Source of the DNA: an uncultured Fluviicola sp.
Lineage (GTDB): Bacteria > Bacteroidota > Bacteroidia > Flavobacteriales > Crocinitomicaceae
Assembly: GCF_946478805.1 (NCBI RefSeq)
Contig: NZ_CAMLDC010000004.1
Coordinates: 124,001-188,000 of the forward strand
Reading direction: 5' to 3'
Length of the DNA stretch: 64,000 nt
This document shows positions 27,133-35,798 of the stretch, piece by piece. A program made the translations under genes and the position numbers. The notes below the pieces were generated by a model. The model searched no databases, was not told the DNA's origin, and worked only from the letters and a program-made list of their open reading frames with translations. Position 1 is the first letter of the stretch; each line of letters begins with the position of its first letter.

Positions 27133-27549
27133 TTATTTTACGCGGGTTTGAAGGTAATCCTGGAGGATAATTGTAGCACTTACCGTATCGATCAATCCTT
27201 TTTGCTCCCGGTCTTTTTTCTTCAATCCGCTTTGGGCAATCACTGCCGAAGCCATTTTTGAAGTAAACCGTTCATCCAGTAAACTGACAACCAATCCGGG
27301 AAAGTTCTTCTGAACCGCTTCTTTCAATAAACGTACGTTTTGAGTGATGTGGGAGTCGGAAGCATCTAATCTTTTCGGTTCACCGATTACAATCTCACTA
27401 ATTTTCTCTTTTACAACGAGCAGCTTCAGCTCATCCATCAAGGTTTTACTGTCGATTGTTTTTAACCCGAATGCAAACATCTGAAGTTCATCGGAAAGTG
27501 CAAGACCTGTTCGTTTCAGTCCAAAATCAATTGCGAGTATTTTTGACAA
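27133..27549 (-). CDS. ruvX: Putative pre-16S rRNA nuclease / Holliday junction resolvase YqgF
   Basis: A 138-residue RNase H-like nuclease. AIDFGLKRTGLALSD at the N-terminus carries the first catalytic Asp, IVIGEPKRLD the central segment, LLDERFTS the second acidic residue, and KGLIDTVSATIILQDYL the C-terminal Asp-containing helix. The family processes the 5' end of 16S rRNA in E. coli (YqgF) and has been annotated as a Holliday junction resolvase. Single gene, divergent from dapD. Confidence 0.95.
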   Translation of the reverse strand: MSKILAIDFGLKRTGLALSDELQMFAFGLKTIDSKTLMDELKLLVVKEKISEIVIGEPKRLDASDSHITQNVRLLKEAVQKNFPGLVVSLLDERFTSKMASAVIAQSGLKKKDREQKGLIDTVSATIILQDYLQTRVK

Positions 27550-27649
27550 GTGCCGGTTTTTAAATTATACTGTAAAATTACACTTATTAATTCCGAATTG
27601 ATTCTTCCTTGATTATATTAATAACGTTACGCGATCGGTGATTAATTTT

Positions 27650-27657
27650 TAATTTTG
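27650..27657 (+). promoter_or_regulatory. -7 promoter element of dapD
   Basis: TAATTTTG, an exact TAnnTTTG match, 17 bases before the dapD ATG. Confidence 0.55.
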
Positions 27658-27674
27658 TCGAAAATCAAAAAAGT

Positions 27675-28484
27675 ATGCGTTCCATTATTGAAGCTGCCTG
27701 GGAAAACCGGGCATTATTAGATCAGCCAGAAACACGCCAGGCTATTGAACACGTCATTGAAGATATCGACAAAGGGATATTGCGAGTAGCAGAACCCAAA
27801 GACGATGGCTCCTGGCAAGTGAATGAATGGGTGAAAAAGGCTGTGGTAATGTATTTCCCCATTCGCAAAATGGAAACCATCGAAGTGGGGCCTTTTGAAT
27901 TTCACGATAAGATGGCATTGAAAAAAAATTATGCTGAATTGGGTGTTCGCGTTGTTCCACATGCAATTGCACGTTATGGAGCTTTTGTAGCGCCAGGTGT
28001 AATCATGATGCCTTCTTATATAAACATCGGAGCATATGTTGATTCAGGAACAATGGTTGACACATGGGCAACTGTTGGCTCTTGCGCTCAAATAGGAAAA
28101 AATGTGCATTTGAGTGGTGGTGTCGGAATTGGTGGTGTATTGGAACCATTGCAAGCAGCTCCGGTAATCATTGAAGACAATGCATTTATCGGGTCCCGCT
28201 GCATCGTGGTGGAAGGTGTTCGCGTTGGTAAAGAAGCCGTATTGGGAGCAAATGTCTGTCTTACGATGTCGACAAAAATCATTGATGTGACCGGTGCTGA
28301 GCCAATCGAACTGAAAGGCTATGTTCCTGAGCGTTCAGTGGTTATCCCGGGATCTTATACCAAATCGTTCCCGGCGGGTGATTTCCAGGTACCATGTGCT
28401 TTGATTATCGGGAAACGCAAAGCTTCAACGGATTTGAAAACTTCCCTGAATGATGCCTTGAGAGAGCATCATGTAGCTGTTTAA
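27675..28484 (+). CDS. dapD: 2,3,4,5-tetrahydropyridine-2,6-dicarboxylate N-succinyltransferase
   Basis: A 269-residue left-handed beta-helix acyltransferase that transfers succinyl from succinyl-CoA to tetrahydrodipicolinate in the lysine/diaminopimelate pathway. N-terminal IIEAAWENRALL, the substrate segment FPIRKMETIEVGPFEFHDKM, RYGAFVAPGVIMMPSYINIGAYV, and hexapeptide repeats (VGSCAQIGKNVHLSGGVGIGG, NAFIGSRCIVVEGVRVG) identify it. Length and motifs are full. Monocistronic by appearance. Confidence 0.97.
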   Translation: MRSIIEAAWENRALLDQPETRQAIEHVIEDIDKGILRVAEPKDDGSWQVNEWVKKAVVMYFPIRKMETIEVGPFEFHDKMALKKNYAELGVRVVPHAIARYGAFVAPGVIMMPSYINIGAYVDSGTMVDTWATVGSCAQIGKNVHLSGGVGIGGVLEPLQAAPVIIEDNAFIGSRCIVVEGVRVGKEAVLGANVCLTMSTKIIDVTGAEPIELKGYVPERSVVIPGSYTKSFPAGDFQVPCALIIGKRKASTDLKTSLNDALREHHVAV

Positions 28485-28594
28485 AATAGACGCAAATCTG
28501 ATAACCTTGTTATTTTGATTCGGAAAATTTGCAGGATCGTCTCAGTTTTCCGAATCTTTTGTATTTTCGCCTCAAAATTTTAATCATTTAAGTC

Positions 28595-28888
28595 ATGAAA
28601 ACAATCTTTGCATTAGCCTTATTAGGCACTCTGACATTAGCTTCTTGTAAGAAAGACTACACTTGTAGCTGTTCTGTATCTGTTCACCAACCGGCATTCG
28701 ATTACGGAGGAATGGAAGTACAACCAGAATCAACATCTTCAACTTCCTCATCTTCAACTATCAAAGATAAGAAAGACGATGCTAAAACAAAGTGTGAAAG
28801 TGCAAATGGGACGACATCTACAGCATCTCAATGGGCTGCGTACGGTGCTGAACCGACAACTACTACAACTGCTTGTGCTATCAAGTAA
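28595..28888 (+). CDS. Small Ser/Thr-rich lipoprotein
   Basis: A 97-residue lipoprotein: lipobox LASC with lipidated Cys18, followed by KKDYTCSCSV with a Cys-x-Cys pair, a Ser/Thr-rich low-complexity centre (about residues 47-62), a charged KDKKDDAK stretch, and two further cysteines (TKCES, TACAIK). Four mature cysteines besides the lipid-bearing one could form disulfides. No family is recognised. A TATTTTCG element 25 bases before the ATG resembles a degenerate -7 box, and a strong terminator follows. Confidence 0.75.
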   Translation: MKTIFALALLGTLTLASCKKDYTCSCSVSVHQPAFDYGGMEVQPESTSSTSSSSTIKDKKDDAKTKCESANGTTSTASQWAAYGAEPTTTTTACAIK

Positions 28889-28911
28889 TTGAAGAAAAAA
28901 TTGTCAAAATA

Positions 28912-28952
28912 AAAAATCCCGTCCTGACTTAGTCTTGACGGGATTTTTCTTT
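28912..28952. terminator. Bidirectional terminator
   Basis: Perfect 12-bp stem (28912-28923 with 28937-28948) bordered by A and T runs; serves the small lipoprotein gene and the convergent barrel/coiled-coil gene. Confidence 0.9.
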
Positions 28953-28962
28953 TAGAATAAGA

Positions 28963-29910
28963 TCAGTGTTGAGGTTTTTCCTCTTCCGTTTTTTTCTTTT
29001 CTTCTTCGAGTTGCTTTTTCTCTTGTTCCAGTTTCTGCTTTTCGAGTTCCAATTTCTCCTGTTCGAGTTTCAGCTTTTCTTTTTCAAGCTTCATTCGTTC
29101 CTCTTCCAGATTTTGTTTCTCCGGACTTTCTTCAGGTTTCGATTTACCGGCTTTCTTCTCCAGTTCCTCTTGTTTCCGCTTCGCATCCTCCGCCTTTTTT
29201 CGCAGGTTGTCACCTTCCGGACTTAATTCATCCATTCCCGGGATTTTCGGAACTTTAAATCCAAAACGGGAAGACACTCCTGTAGAAATCAATGGACCTC
29301 CGATACCTATTTCGAAATTCATTCCTACGAACTTTGAAAAATAATACCGGAATCCCCAACACGTTCTCATGGAAATCGGAATGGTGGGGAATCCCGACCA
29401 GAAACCATCCTTATCTTCCGTTTTAACTCCGTTAACAAAAGTATTCCTGTATTTCGCATTACTCCCGATCCCAATTCCACCGTACATATCCAATCGCTTG
29501 TTCTTTACGGGGAAATGGAAGTTAAAACGAGCCTGTATGCGTACTCTACTCATTTTTCGTTCGTAGGTATTGGTGTAGGAAATTCCGTCCACTACAGAAT
29601 CCAAACGATCATAAGTCACACTGCTTCCACTATAGATAGCATCAACGCCAACTCCAAACCAATTATTGAGAAAAAACTCCGTGCGCAAACCGGTTGGCCC
29701 GGATCCACGACTGTGAATATTCGAAATATTGTCGTCGTCTTTCACCGCTCCGAGGATTGAACTTTTTAAGCCCGGAAATAAACTCGTGTAATTCGGAAAT
29801 CCGTAATACGGATCATTGACAAGGTTCCATTTGGTGTTTGCTTGTCCTGATGCGTTGAATACGATCATAAGGGACATGACACTCCCCATAAGAGTAGAAG
29901 TTCTCTTCAT
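28963..29910 (-). CDS. Outer-membrane beta-barrel protein with long C-terminal coiled-coil tail
   Basis: A 315-residue protein with a signal peptide (cleavage near ASGQA). Residues 40-215 show alternating hydrophobic strands with aromatic girdles (FFLNNWFGVGVDAIYSG, VRIQARFNFHFPV, LDMYGGIGIGSNAKYR, CWGFRYYFSKFVGMNFEIGIGG), as in small Bacteroidota outer-membrane barrels. From about 240 to the end the chain is a charged helix of Glu/Lys/Leu heptads (EKEKLKLEQ type), which should form a single helix or coiled coil. A barrel with such a periplasmic tail could bridge outer membrane and cell wall (inference). Confidence 0.75.
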   Translation of the reverse strand: MKRTSTLMGSVMSLMIVFNASGQANTKWNLVNDPYYGFPNYTSLFPGLKSSILGAVKDDDNISNIHSRGSGPTGLRTEFFLNNWFGVGVDAIYSGSSVTYDRLDSVVDGISYTNTYERKMSRVRIQARFNFHFPVKNKRLDMYGGIGIGSNAKYRNTFVNGVKTEDKDGFWSGFPTIPISMRTCWGFRYYFSKFVGMNFEIGIGGPLISTGVSSRFGFKVPKIPGMDELSPEGDNLRKKAEDAKRKQEELEKKAGKSKPEESPEKQNLEEERMKLEKEKLKLEQEKLELEKQKLEQEKKQLEEEKKKTEEEKPQH

Positions 29911-30121
29911 AAATTGCAGCGTTTTTGGTTTTAATTTTTAGCAAAATAAAACCCTCTTTTTTACAAAAGAAGGTCAATTTACTTATCCTGTTTTAACGGA
30001 ACCTAAAATTAAAACTTTAGTTTACCCGCGTCCTAAGTTGAGGTGGCTATTTCGTGAAATACATGTTTCATTGAGTCACTGACACTATTCATTATGCTTG
30101 CATATTCAATTTAAGAACAAA

Positions 30122-30155
30122 AAAATCCCGCCTGTCAGATCACAAGCGGGATTTT
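30122..30155 (-). terminator. Terminator after the aconitase gene
   Basis: Perfect 10-bp stem (30122-30131 with 30146-30155); on the minus strand it is followed by a T-run. Confidence 0.85.
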
Positions 30156-30176
30156 AATGATAAAGAGAATCTCCTC

Positions 30177-32450
30177 TTACTTTTTCTGACTTTCCAGTTT
30201 GATGAGGTTCAATGCAGACCCTGCCTTAAACCAATCGATCTGTTGTGCATTGTATGTATGATTCAATTTAATTTCCTCTTTGGAGCCATCCGCATGAACC
30301 AATTCCAAAGTCAATTGTTTCCCCGGAGCGAAATCGACCAGATCAATGAAATTGAATGTATCATCTTCTCTGATTTTATCGTAATCCGATTCCGTAGCGA
30401 AAGTCAATCCCAACATCCCTTGTTTTTTCAGGTTTGTTTCATGGATACGCGCAAACGATTTCACGATCACCGCACGAACACCTAAATGACGTGGTTCCAT
30501 TGCGGCATGCTCGCGTGAAGAACCTTCCCCGTAGTTGTGATCTCCCACAACAATCGAAGGAATACCAGCCGCTTTATAAGCCCTGGCTACAGCCGGAACT
30601 TCACCTGTTGAACCTGTCAATTGATTCACTACTTCGTTCGCTTTTCCATTGTATGCATTTTCAGCACCGATCAACATGTTGTTTGAAATATTATCCAAAT
30701 GTCCACGGTAACGCAACCAAGGACCTGCCATGGAAATGTGATCCGTAGTACATTTTCCTTTTGCCTTGATCAGCAATTTTGCTCCATGGATATTCTGACC
30801 GTCCCAAACCGGGAATGATTCCAACAACTGTAAACGTGTTGAATCCGGTTTTACGATTACTTCAACGCCAGAACCATCTTCAGCCGGAGCCTGGTATCCC
30901 GGATCGTCAACGTCAAATCCTTTTTTCGGAAGCTCATCCCCATGAGGAGGTAACAATTTCACCTGCTCTCCTTTATCGTTTGTCAATGTATCTGTCAAGG
31001 GATTGAATCCCAAATCCCCGGAAATTGCTATAGCTGCAACCATTTCAGGAGAAGTTACAAAGGCATGTGTATTCGGATTTCCATCCGCACGTTTCGAGAA
31101 GTTGCGGTTGAATGAGTGGACAATCGTATTTTTCTCTTGCTTATCAGCACCTTCACGATCCCATTGCCCGATGCAAGGCCCACACGCATTTGTAAATACT
31201 TTCGTACCCATTTTCTCGAATGTAGCAATGATCCCGTCCCGCTCGATTGTATAACGAACCTGTTCCGAACCCGGGTTGATACCGAATTCCGCTTTCGGAG
31301 TGATTCCGTGCTTCACCGCCTGTTCAACGATAGAAGCCGCACGCGACATATCTTCATAAGAAGAGTTTGTACACGATCCGATCAGACCCCATTCCACTTT
31401 CATCGGCCATCCGTTCGCTTCCGCTTCTTCCTTCATTTTGGAAACCGGTGTGCCACGATCCGGAGTGAATGGCCCGTTGATATGTGGTTCCAATGTATTC
31501 AAATCGATTTCAATCAATTCGTCAAAATATAAGACCGGATTTGCATACACATCGGGATCACCTGTCAGATGATCTGCAATTTTATCTGCTTCTGCAACAA
31601 CTTCCGCACGGCCTGTTGCCGTTAAGTAGCGACGCATCGAATCGTCGTAACCGAATGTCGAAGTAGTGGCACCGATTTCAGCACCCATGTTACAGATCGT
31701 TCCTTTTCCAGTAGCGGAAAGCGAGATGGCACCATCGCCGAAATACTCGACAACTGCACCCGTCCCTCCTTTTACGGTCAGGATATCGGCAACTTTCAGG
31801 ATTACATCTTTTGCAGAGGTCCATCCGTTCAGTTTCCCGGTCAATTTAACCCCGATCAGTTTCGGGAATTTCAATTCCCAAGGCATTCCCGCCATTACGT
31901 CAACCGCATCCGCACCACCGACACCGATTGCAATCATTCCCAATCCACCGGCGTTTACCGTATGTGAATCCGTTCCGATCATCATTCCACCAGGGAATGC
32001 ATAATTTTCCAAAACAACCTGGTGAATGATCCCGGCTCCCGGTTTCCAGAACCCGATACCATATTTATTGGAGATAGACGACAGGAAGTTGAACACCTCA
32101 CTGCTTTCATTTAAAGAACGTTGTAAATCGGCATCTGCTCCTACTTTTGCCTGGATTAAATGGTCACAATGTACCGTAGAAGGAACAGCTACTTTCTTTT
32201 TACCGGCCTGCATGAATTGCAGCAAAGCCATTTGAGCCGTTGCATCTTGCATTGCCACGCGATCCGGTGCAAAGTCCACATACGATTTTCCACGTTCGTG
32301 AACAATTGTCGGATTCCCATCCCACAGGTGGGTATAAAGAATTTTTTCTGTCAAGGTCAAAGGACGACCAACAATTCTTCTTGCAGCAGCTACGCGTTCG
32401 GGATATGCAGCGTAGACTTTTCGGATCATGTCTAAATCAAAAACAGCCAT
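30177..32450 (-). CDS. acn: Aconitate hydratase, mitochondrial type
   Basis: A 757-residue [4Fe-4S] enzyme interconverting citrate and isocitrate in the TCA cycle. It resembles mitochondrial aconitase rather than E. coli Acn[41 protein letters not shown] and [10 protein letters not shown] provide the three cluster cysteines, and [15 protein letters not shown] the swivel-domain substrate site. The ATG at 32450 opens [13 protein letters not shown]; the longer frame adds 21 residues with no similarity. A second aconitase of a different type is encoded 3.9 kb away on the same strand. Confidence 0.96.
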   Translation of the reverse strand: MAVFDLDMIRKVYAAYPERVAAARRIVGRPLTLTEKILYTHLWDGNPTIVHERGKSYVDFAPDRVAMQDATAQMALLQFMQAGKKKVAVPSTVHCDHLIQAKVGADADLQRSLNESSEVFNFLSSISNKYGIGFWKPGAGIIHQVVLENYAFPGGMMIGTDSHTVNAGGLGMIAIGVGGADAVDVMAGMPWELKFPKLIGVKLTGKLNGWTSAKDVILKVADILTVKGGTGAVVEYFGDGAISLSATGKGTICNMGAEIGATTSTFGYDDSMRRYLTATGRAEVVAEADKIADHLTGDPDVYANPVLYFDELIEIDLNTLEPHINGPFTPDRGTPVSKMKEEAEANGWPMKVEWGLIGSCTNSSYEDMSRAASIVEQAVKHGITPKAEFGINPGSEQVRYTIERDGIIATFEKMGTKVFTNACGPCIGQWDREGADKQEKNTIVHSFNRNFSKRADGNPNTHAFVTSPEMVAAIAISGDLGFNPLTDTLTNDKGEQVKLLPPHGDELPKKGFDVDDPGYQAPAEDGSGVEVIVKPDSTRLQLLESFPVWDGQNIHGAKLLIKAKGKCTTDHISMAGPWLRYRGHLDNISNNMLIGAENAYNGKANEVVNQLTGSTGEVPAVARAYKAAGIPSIVVGDHNYGEGSSREHAAMEPRHLGVRAVIVKSFARIHETNLKKQGMLGLTFATESDYDKIREDDTFNFIDLVDFAPGKQLTLELVHADGSKEEIKLNHTYNAQQIDWFKAGSALNLIKLESQKK

Positions 32451-32763
32451 ATTAAGTTCGTTTTGTATAACTCTAAATTTAAGCATTAAAAAAAGAATCT
32501 GTATCACATCCAATCTATAAATGCATTGATTTTTTCTATGTGTGAACGGATTATTTCTCGAATTGAAAAAGCATGCTTTGTATCACACGCAGATTTCGCT
32601 GATTTCGCTGATGCATTAGCTCGCCTTCGGCAAGGTTTATTTTGAACCGCGAAGAATGAAAGAGCGCAAAGGGTAAAAATGCGGGATTTTTGGATATTGT
32701 TACTTTAGCTAGAAAATTTAAAGCGAAGTGCATTTCAACTGCTTGTTAATAGTTTGACATTTT
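32451..32763. other. Spacer upstream of the aconitase gene with degenerate repeats
   Basis: This gap holds no convincing gene. At 32585-32612 the nonamer GATTTCGCT is repeated, followed at 32631-32642 by a GCC-TTC-GGC mini-hairpin and an AACCGCGAAG-type segment, sequence types often seen in Bacteroidota intergenic DNA. A promoter-like TACTTTAG lies at 32701-32708. Confidence 0.6.
32693..32708 (+). promoter_or_regulatory. Shared 16-bp promoter-like block, copy A
   Basis: GATATTGTTACTTTAG is identical to 35720-35735. It ends in TACTTTAG, one base off TAnnTTTG, and both copies lie 55-63 bases upstream of an AT-rich hypothetical gene. Confidence 0.45.
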
Positions 32764-33309
32764 ATGAGTAACGGATTTCAATATAGGCTATCAAAAAATC
32801 AGAAAGGCGAAATAGCTCAAAACCTGATTGATATTTTGCAGAAAGATGCAAATATTACTGGACTAACTAGAACGTTCATTTATAATTGGATTCGAACTAG
32901 TTCTAAAGAAAAAAGAAAAGCCTTTTTTGATGTATGGGATATCGTTTTAAAAAATTATCTACCAACAGAAAGGCCAATTCTATTTCGATCATGCAGTAGG
33001 ATTAGCAAAAAAGATAAAATAGCAAGCTTTACTGGACGATTAGAATGTGCAAGAAAAATTGGAAAAGGCAGAGGTAATTTAATAATCTGTGATACTAATG
33101 AAAATCTAGAATTCGAAGAGACACTCTTTAAGCCTGGTGAATATAAAAATTCATTTTATCCCCTTGTTAATGTTTTAAAGAAAGCGAAAAATTCAGGCGG
33201 ATGCGGATTTCCTGAAGGAATTTTCGATTATATAGGTGAAGACGAATACATCATGAGAATTATCCCGACGAAAATCAATAGATTTCGTTGGATAAGAAAT
33301 GACTTGTGA
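32764..33309 (+). CDS. Hypothetical protein with a possible R-S-E ADP-ribosyltransferase pattern
   Basis: A 181-residue soluble, basic protein with no signal peptide. Its codon and base use is more AT-rich than the flanking aconitases. The first 60 residues are helical. Then comes ILFRSCSR (Arg75), a strand-like SFT at 88-90 followed by a helix, LIICDT, and near the end GEDEYIMRI with Glu159-x-Glu161. This order, Arg then S-x-T then E-x-E, is that of ADP-ribosyltransferases of the R-S-E class, but similarity is motif-level only. It could equally be an unrelated accessory protein. It converges on an XRE-type regulator gene 15 bases away. Confidence 0.7.
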   Translation: MSNGFQYRLSKNQKGEIAQNLIDILQKDANITGLTRTFIYNWIRTSSKEKRKAFFDVWDIVLKNYLPTERPILFRSCSRISKKDKIASFTGRLECARKIGKGRGNLIICDTNENLEFEETLFKPGEYKNSFYPLVNVLKKAKNSGGCGFPEGIFDYIGEDEYIMRIIPTKINRFRWIRNDL

Positions 33310-33324
33310 TTTTGTTTTTTTAAA

Positions 33325-33534
33325 TCACTTCCCCGTCGACACCAACAACTCCCGCATATCTACTTCTAAAAATTTCGAGATTTCATAGAGTGTTTCAATA
33401 GACGGCTGTACTTCATTTGTGCACCAACGCGAAACGGTTGATTCGGTTTTCCCCAAATGAGCGGCTAAATCTTTGCTGCTTTTATTCTTTTCAGCCAGAA
33501 CAGACTTGATTCGATTCAAATTTACTTTCGACAT
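33325..33534 (-). CDS. XRE-family helix-turn-helix protein
   Basis: A 69-residue protein consisting of little more than a Cro/C1-type DNA-binding domain: IKSVLAEKNKSSKDLAAHLGKTESTVSRWCTNEVQPSIETLYEISKFLEVD. The recognition helix region is TESTVSRWC. Such proteins act as repressors or antitoxins. It is convergent with the 181-residue ADP-ribosyltransferase-like gene and divergent from the 105-residue hypothetical gene; the AT-rich 202-base region in front of it could contain operators for both directions. Confidence 0.88.
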   Translation of the reverse strand: MSKVNLNRIKSVLAEKNKSSKDLAAHLGKTESTVSRWCTNEVQPSIETLYEISKFLEVDMRELLVSTGK

Positions 33535-33736
33535 GATGTAAATATATTGACTTCTCCTGCAAATATCACAAAATCCCTATCACTTGAAAATTATAGCCCA
33601 ACAACAAAAAATAATACTTTCATGCGTTTTAATTTGCATAATAATATTATTTATTATAATCTTGTAGCAAGAAATTATATTTTCCTGACACTGAAAAAAT
33701 TCAGAAAAAGTTCCAATAACACTAAATTCTCAAGCT

Positions 33737-34054
33737 ATGAAACCCAAAAAAGAGAAAGAACTCATCCTCTCGCTGATCAAAGACGACCTGGTAAACAACA
33801 AATTGCTTCTCGGGTTGGATGCATTAGGTCTTCGCCCGGCAGATTATTACCTGCACATCAGCGATACGATTTTTTCATTGATGGGTTTTCCGGAGAGCAC
33901 CGATTCCGACCGGGTTTTTGAGCTTTACCTGGAACTGACGCAAAAGGCCAAATTCCTGAACATTTCCGAATCACAAAATCAACTCAATGAACTGGCACAG
34001 GAAATTTATTCGGAGCTGATGGTGTATCGGTCGACTTTGAACAGCGAACGATAA
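33737..34054 (+). CDS. Small helical hypothetical protein
   Basis: A 105-residue soluble protein, predicted almost entirely helical (KEKELILSLIKDDLVNNKLLLGLDALGLRPADYYLHISDTIFSLMGF, then QLNELAQEIYSELMVYR). No signal peptide, cysteine or membrane segment. Its upstream region (33535-33736) is strongly AT-rich and contains no second gene. Family unknown to me. It belongs to the group of small genes located between the two aconitases. Confidence 0.65.
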   Translation: MKPKKEKELILSLIKDDLVNNKLLLGLDALGLRPADYYLHISDTIFSLMGFPESTDSDRVFELYLELTQKAKFLNISESQNQLNELAQEIYSELMVYRSTLNSER

Positions 34055-34105
34055 CCAGCCAGTCACTGCGTATTACTCATTCATATTTCAACACTTTAGA
34101 TTCGA

Positions 34106-34510
34106 CTACCCGCATGATTCATACTTCGTCTTGGGCTTTTGATATTTCACTTTCACGGTTTTCTTCCTATTGATTAAGCTGTCCAAATCGAACTCTTGAA
34201 TAAAGGAGATTTTTTCATTTACCACCGTGATATTGCTGACTTTAATTTTTGGCAAATTCTTGATTCGGATCTCCATTTTATAGCTTCCCGGTGGAAGTCT
34301 CTTTGCAGGAACAGGACTTTCAGGATTAAAATAAAGGGTGTCCAGGATCAGGTGAGTTTTCTGATCGATATATTTTACAGCAATGGTATCTTTCAAAAAC
34401 ACCACTTCGTCCTTTTGAACAAATCCAAAATGAATTGCACCATTGGGTGATGTTTGTCCATAAACGTTGCTTAAAAGCACAAAAGATAAAAGGGTAACTA
34501 AGTATCTCAT
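34106..34510 (-). CDS. Exported hypothetical protein
   Basis: A 134-residue protein with a signal peptide (MRYLVTLLSFVLLSNVYGQ). The mature part looks like one beta-sandwich domain (AIHFGFVQKDEVVFLKDTIAVKYID, LPPGSYKMEIRIKNLPKIKVSNITVVNEK, an Ig-like or carboxypeptidase-regulatory pattern) with a basic tail ending in ESCG. The ATG at 34510 is chosen because the longer frame (34603) carries 31 unrelated residues before the signal peptide. Function unknown. Confidence 0.7.
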   Translation of the reverse strand: MRYLVTLLSFVLLSNVYGQTSPNGAIHFGFVQKDEVVFLKDTIAVKYIDQKTHLILDTLYFNPESPVPAKRLPPGSYKMEIRIKNLPKIKVSNITVVNEKISFIQEFDLDSLINRKKTVKVKYQKPKTKYESCG

Positions 34511-34696
34511 CGTTTTTTCTTTAAGTCCGGATCTGATCGTTAAAGCTGAAAGAATTCTAGTGGAAACAAATAAAAGAGGAAAAGAGCTGCACGATATAAC
34601 CATAACTTATATTCAATTTCAAAAAATCCTTTTGGAAAATGATTCCGAATCATCAGCCTGTTCTCAAGCTATTAGTGGTAAACTAATTATATCATT

Positions 34697-35623
34697 CTAA
34701 ATGCTACTCAATTCCGGTACTTTAAATTTCTCGATATCCCAATGGGCCGTTTTTGCTCCGGCAGTGTAGGCCGATTGTAGGAAATTGAGAAGAGACGCAC
34801 GCGGGTCATCGGATTTTAATAGATTATTATACGTTAATATAGCCATGGGGCTTCCGTTACTTTCTACCCAGGAAGCAGAAGCAGGTTCCAGCGGTTCTTC
34901 GTTCAATCCTCCGGGTGAAGGATAGGTATAGGAGTAGAAAGCCGGTTCCGGCATATTTTTGTCGCCACCCCAGAAACCAAAACTAATACACTCATGTGAG
35001 TAAGCATCTTTGTCAGATATTCTTGCATCTTTTGCCATAGGGGGAGCCGGATTACCTGAGAAACGGGTCACTGCTAAATCCATAGAATGCCAGTAAAGAT
35101 GAACTGGACAGGTCTTTCCATAAAAACGCCCGCTGAACTCTTTAAAAACTCCATCGACCCAAAGCAGAATACGCCAAAAGTCTTTAGTATACGATTTGTC
35201 GTAGTGGTTATATTCGGTCAGCTCCCTAAAAGGCAAGTCAATGTTTAGGTCGTAGGGCTTATCTACTATGGAAACCGAAATATCAAATCGCTTGAGAATC
35301 TCAGAAAGCTGTATATAGAAATCCGCAACACTTATTCCATCTAACAAGAAACTGTCAGATTCTCCTTTACTGGTGTTCACTTCCAACTGGTGTTGGTGTA
35401 CATTGATTGTAATATCAAAATAATCCATCCCTTCATTGTAGGGAATATCACCTGTAGTAATTCCTCTTGTGGACACGTACTCCGTAACGTACCACCAATG
35501 GTTTTTACGCGGTGATAATTTTAAGCGAACCTTTCCGATAATCTGCATAAACAAATGCAAGGTCATTTTCTTTTGTTCGTTTCCTAAGTAACTCAGTACA
35601 GGTAATTGGATGGAATTATTCAT
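34697..35623 (-). CDS. DUF5996 family protein
   Basis: A 308-residue cytosolic protein. Characteristic segments are LHLFMQIIGKVRLKLSPRKNHWWYVTEYVSTRGITTGDIPY, FDITINVHQHQLEV, WRILLWVDGVFKEFSGRFYGKTCPVHLYWHSMDLAVTRFSG, and YSHECISFGFWGG. These identify the DUF5996 family, found across soil and aquatic bacteria, without a known reaction; the many conserved His, Trp and Asp residues hint at an enzyme. Full length for the family, unlike its small neighbours. Confidence 0.85.
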   Translation of the reverse strand: MNNSIQLPVLSYLGNEQKKMTLHLFMQIIGKVRLKLSPRKNHWWYVTEYVSTRGITTGDIPYNEGMDYFDITINVHQHQLEVNTSKGESDSFLLDGISVADFYIQLSEILKRFDISVSIVDKPYDLNIDLPFRELTEYNHYDKSYTKDFWRILLWVDGVFKEFSGRFYGKTCPVHLYWHSMDLAVTRFSGNPAPPMAKDARISDKDAYSHECISFGFWGGDKNMPEPAFYSYTYPSPGGLNEEPLEPASASWVESNGSPMAILTYNNLLKSDDPRASLLNFLQSAYTAGAKTAHWDIEKFKVPELSSI

Positions 35624-35719
35624 AATTTAAGAACTTACTCTACCAAATATACCACTTATGATTATCCGATTGACTTTAATCAATACCCGCTGAAAGAGTC
35701 GGTGTGTTGTTTTTATTCT

Positions 35720-35735
35720 GATATTGTTACTTTAG
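35720..35735 (+). promoter_or_regulatory. Shared 16-bp promoter-like block, copy B
   Basis: Identical to 32693-32708; contains TACTTTAG at 35728-35735, 63 bases before the ATG at 35799. Confidence 0.45.
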
Positions 35736-35798
35736 AAAATGAATCTATTACAAATTAAGCAGATTCTCTTATATACAATTTGTAATAAGCAGTATTTT

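Noticed and set aside
32551..32733. 60-codon minus-strand frame upstream of acn
   Set aside because: It translates the degenerate GATTTCGCT repeat and has no support.
34467..34700. 77-codon plus-strand frame
   Set aside because: Overlaps the 5' region of the exported hypothetical gene on the other strand and has no promoter or family pattern.
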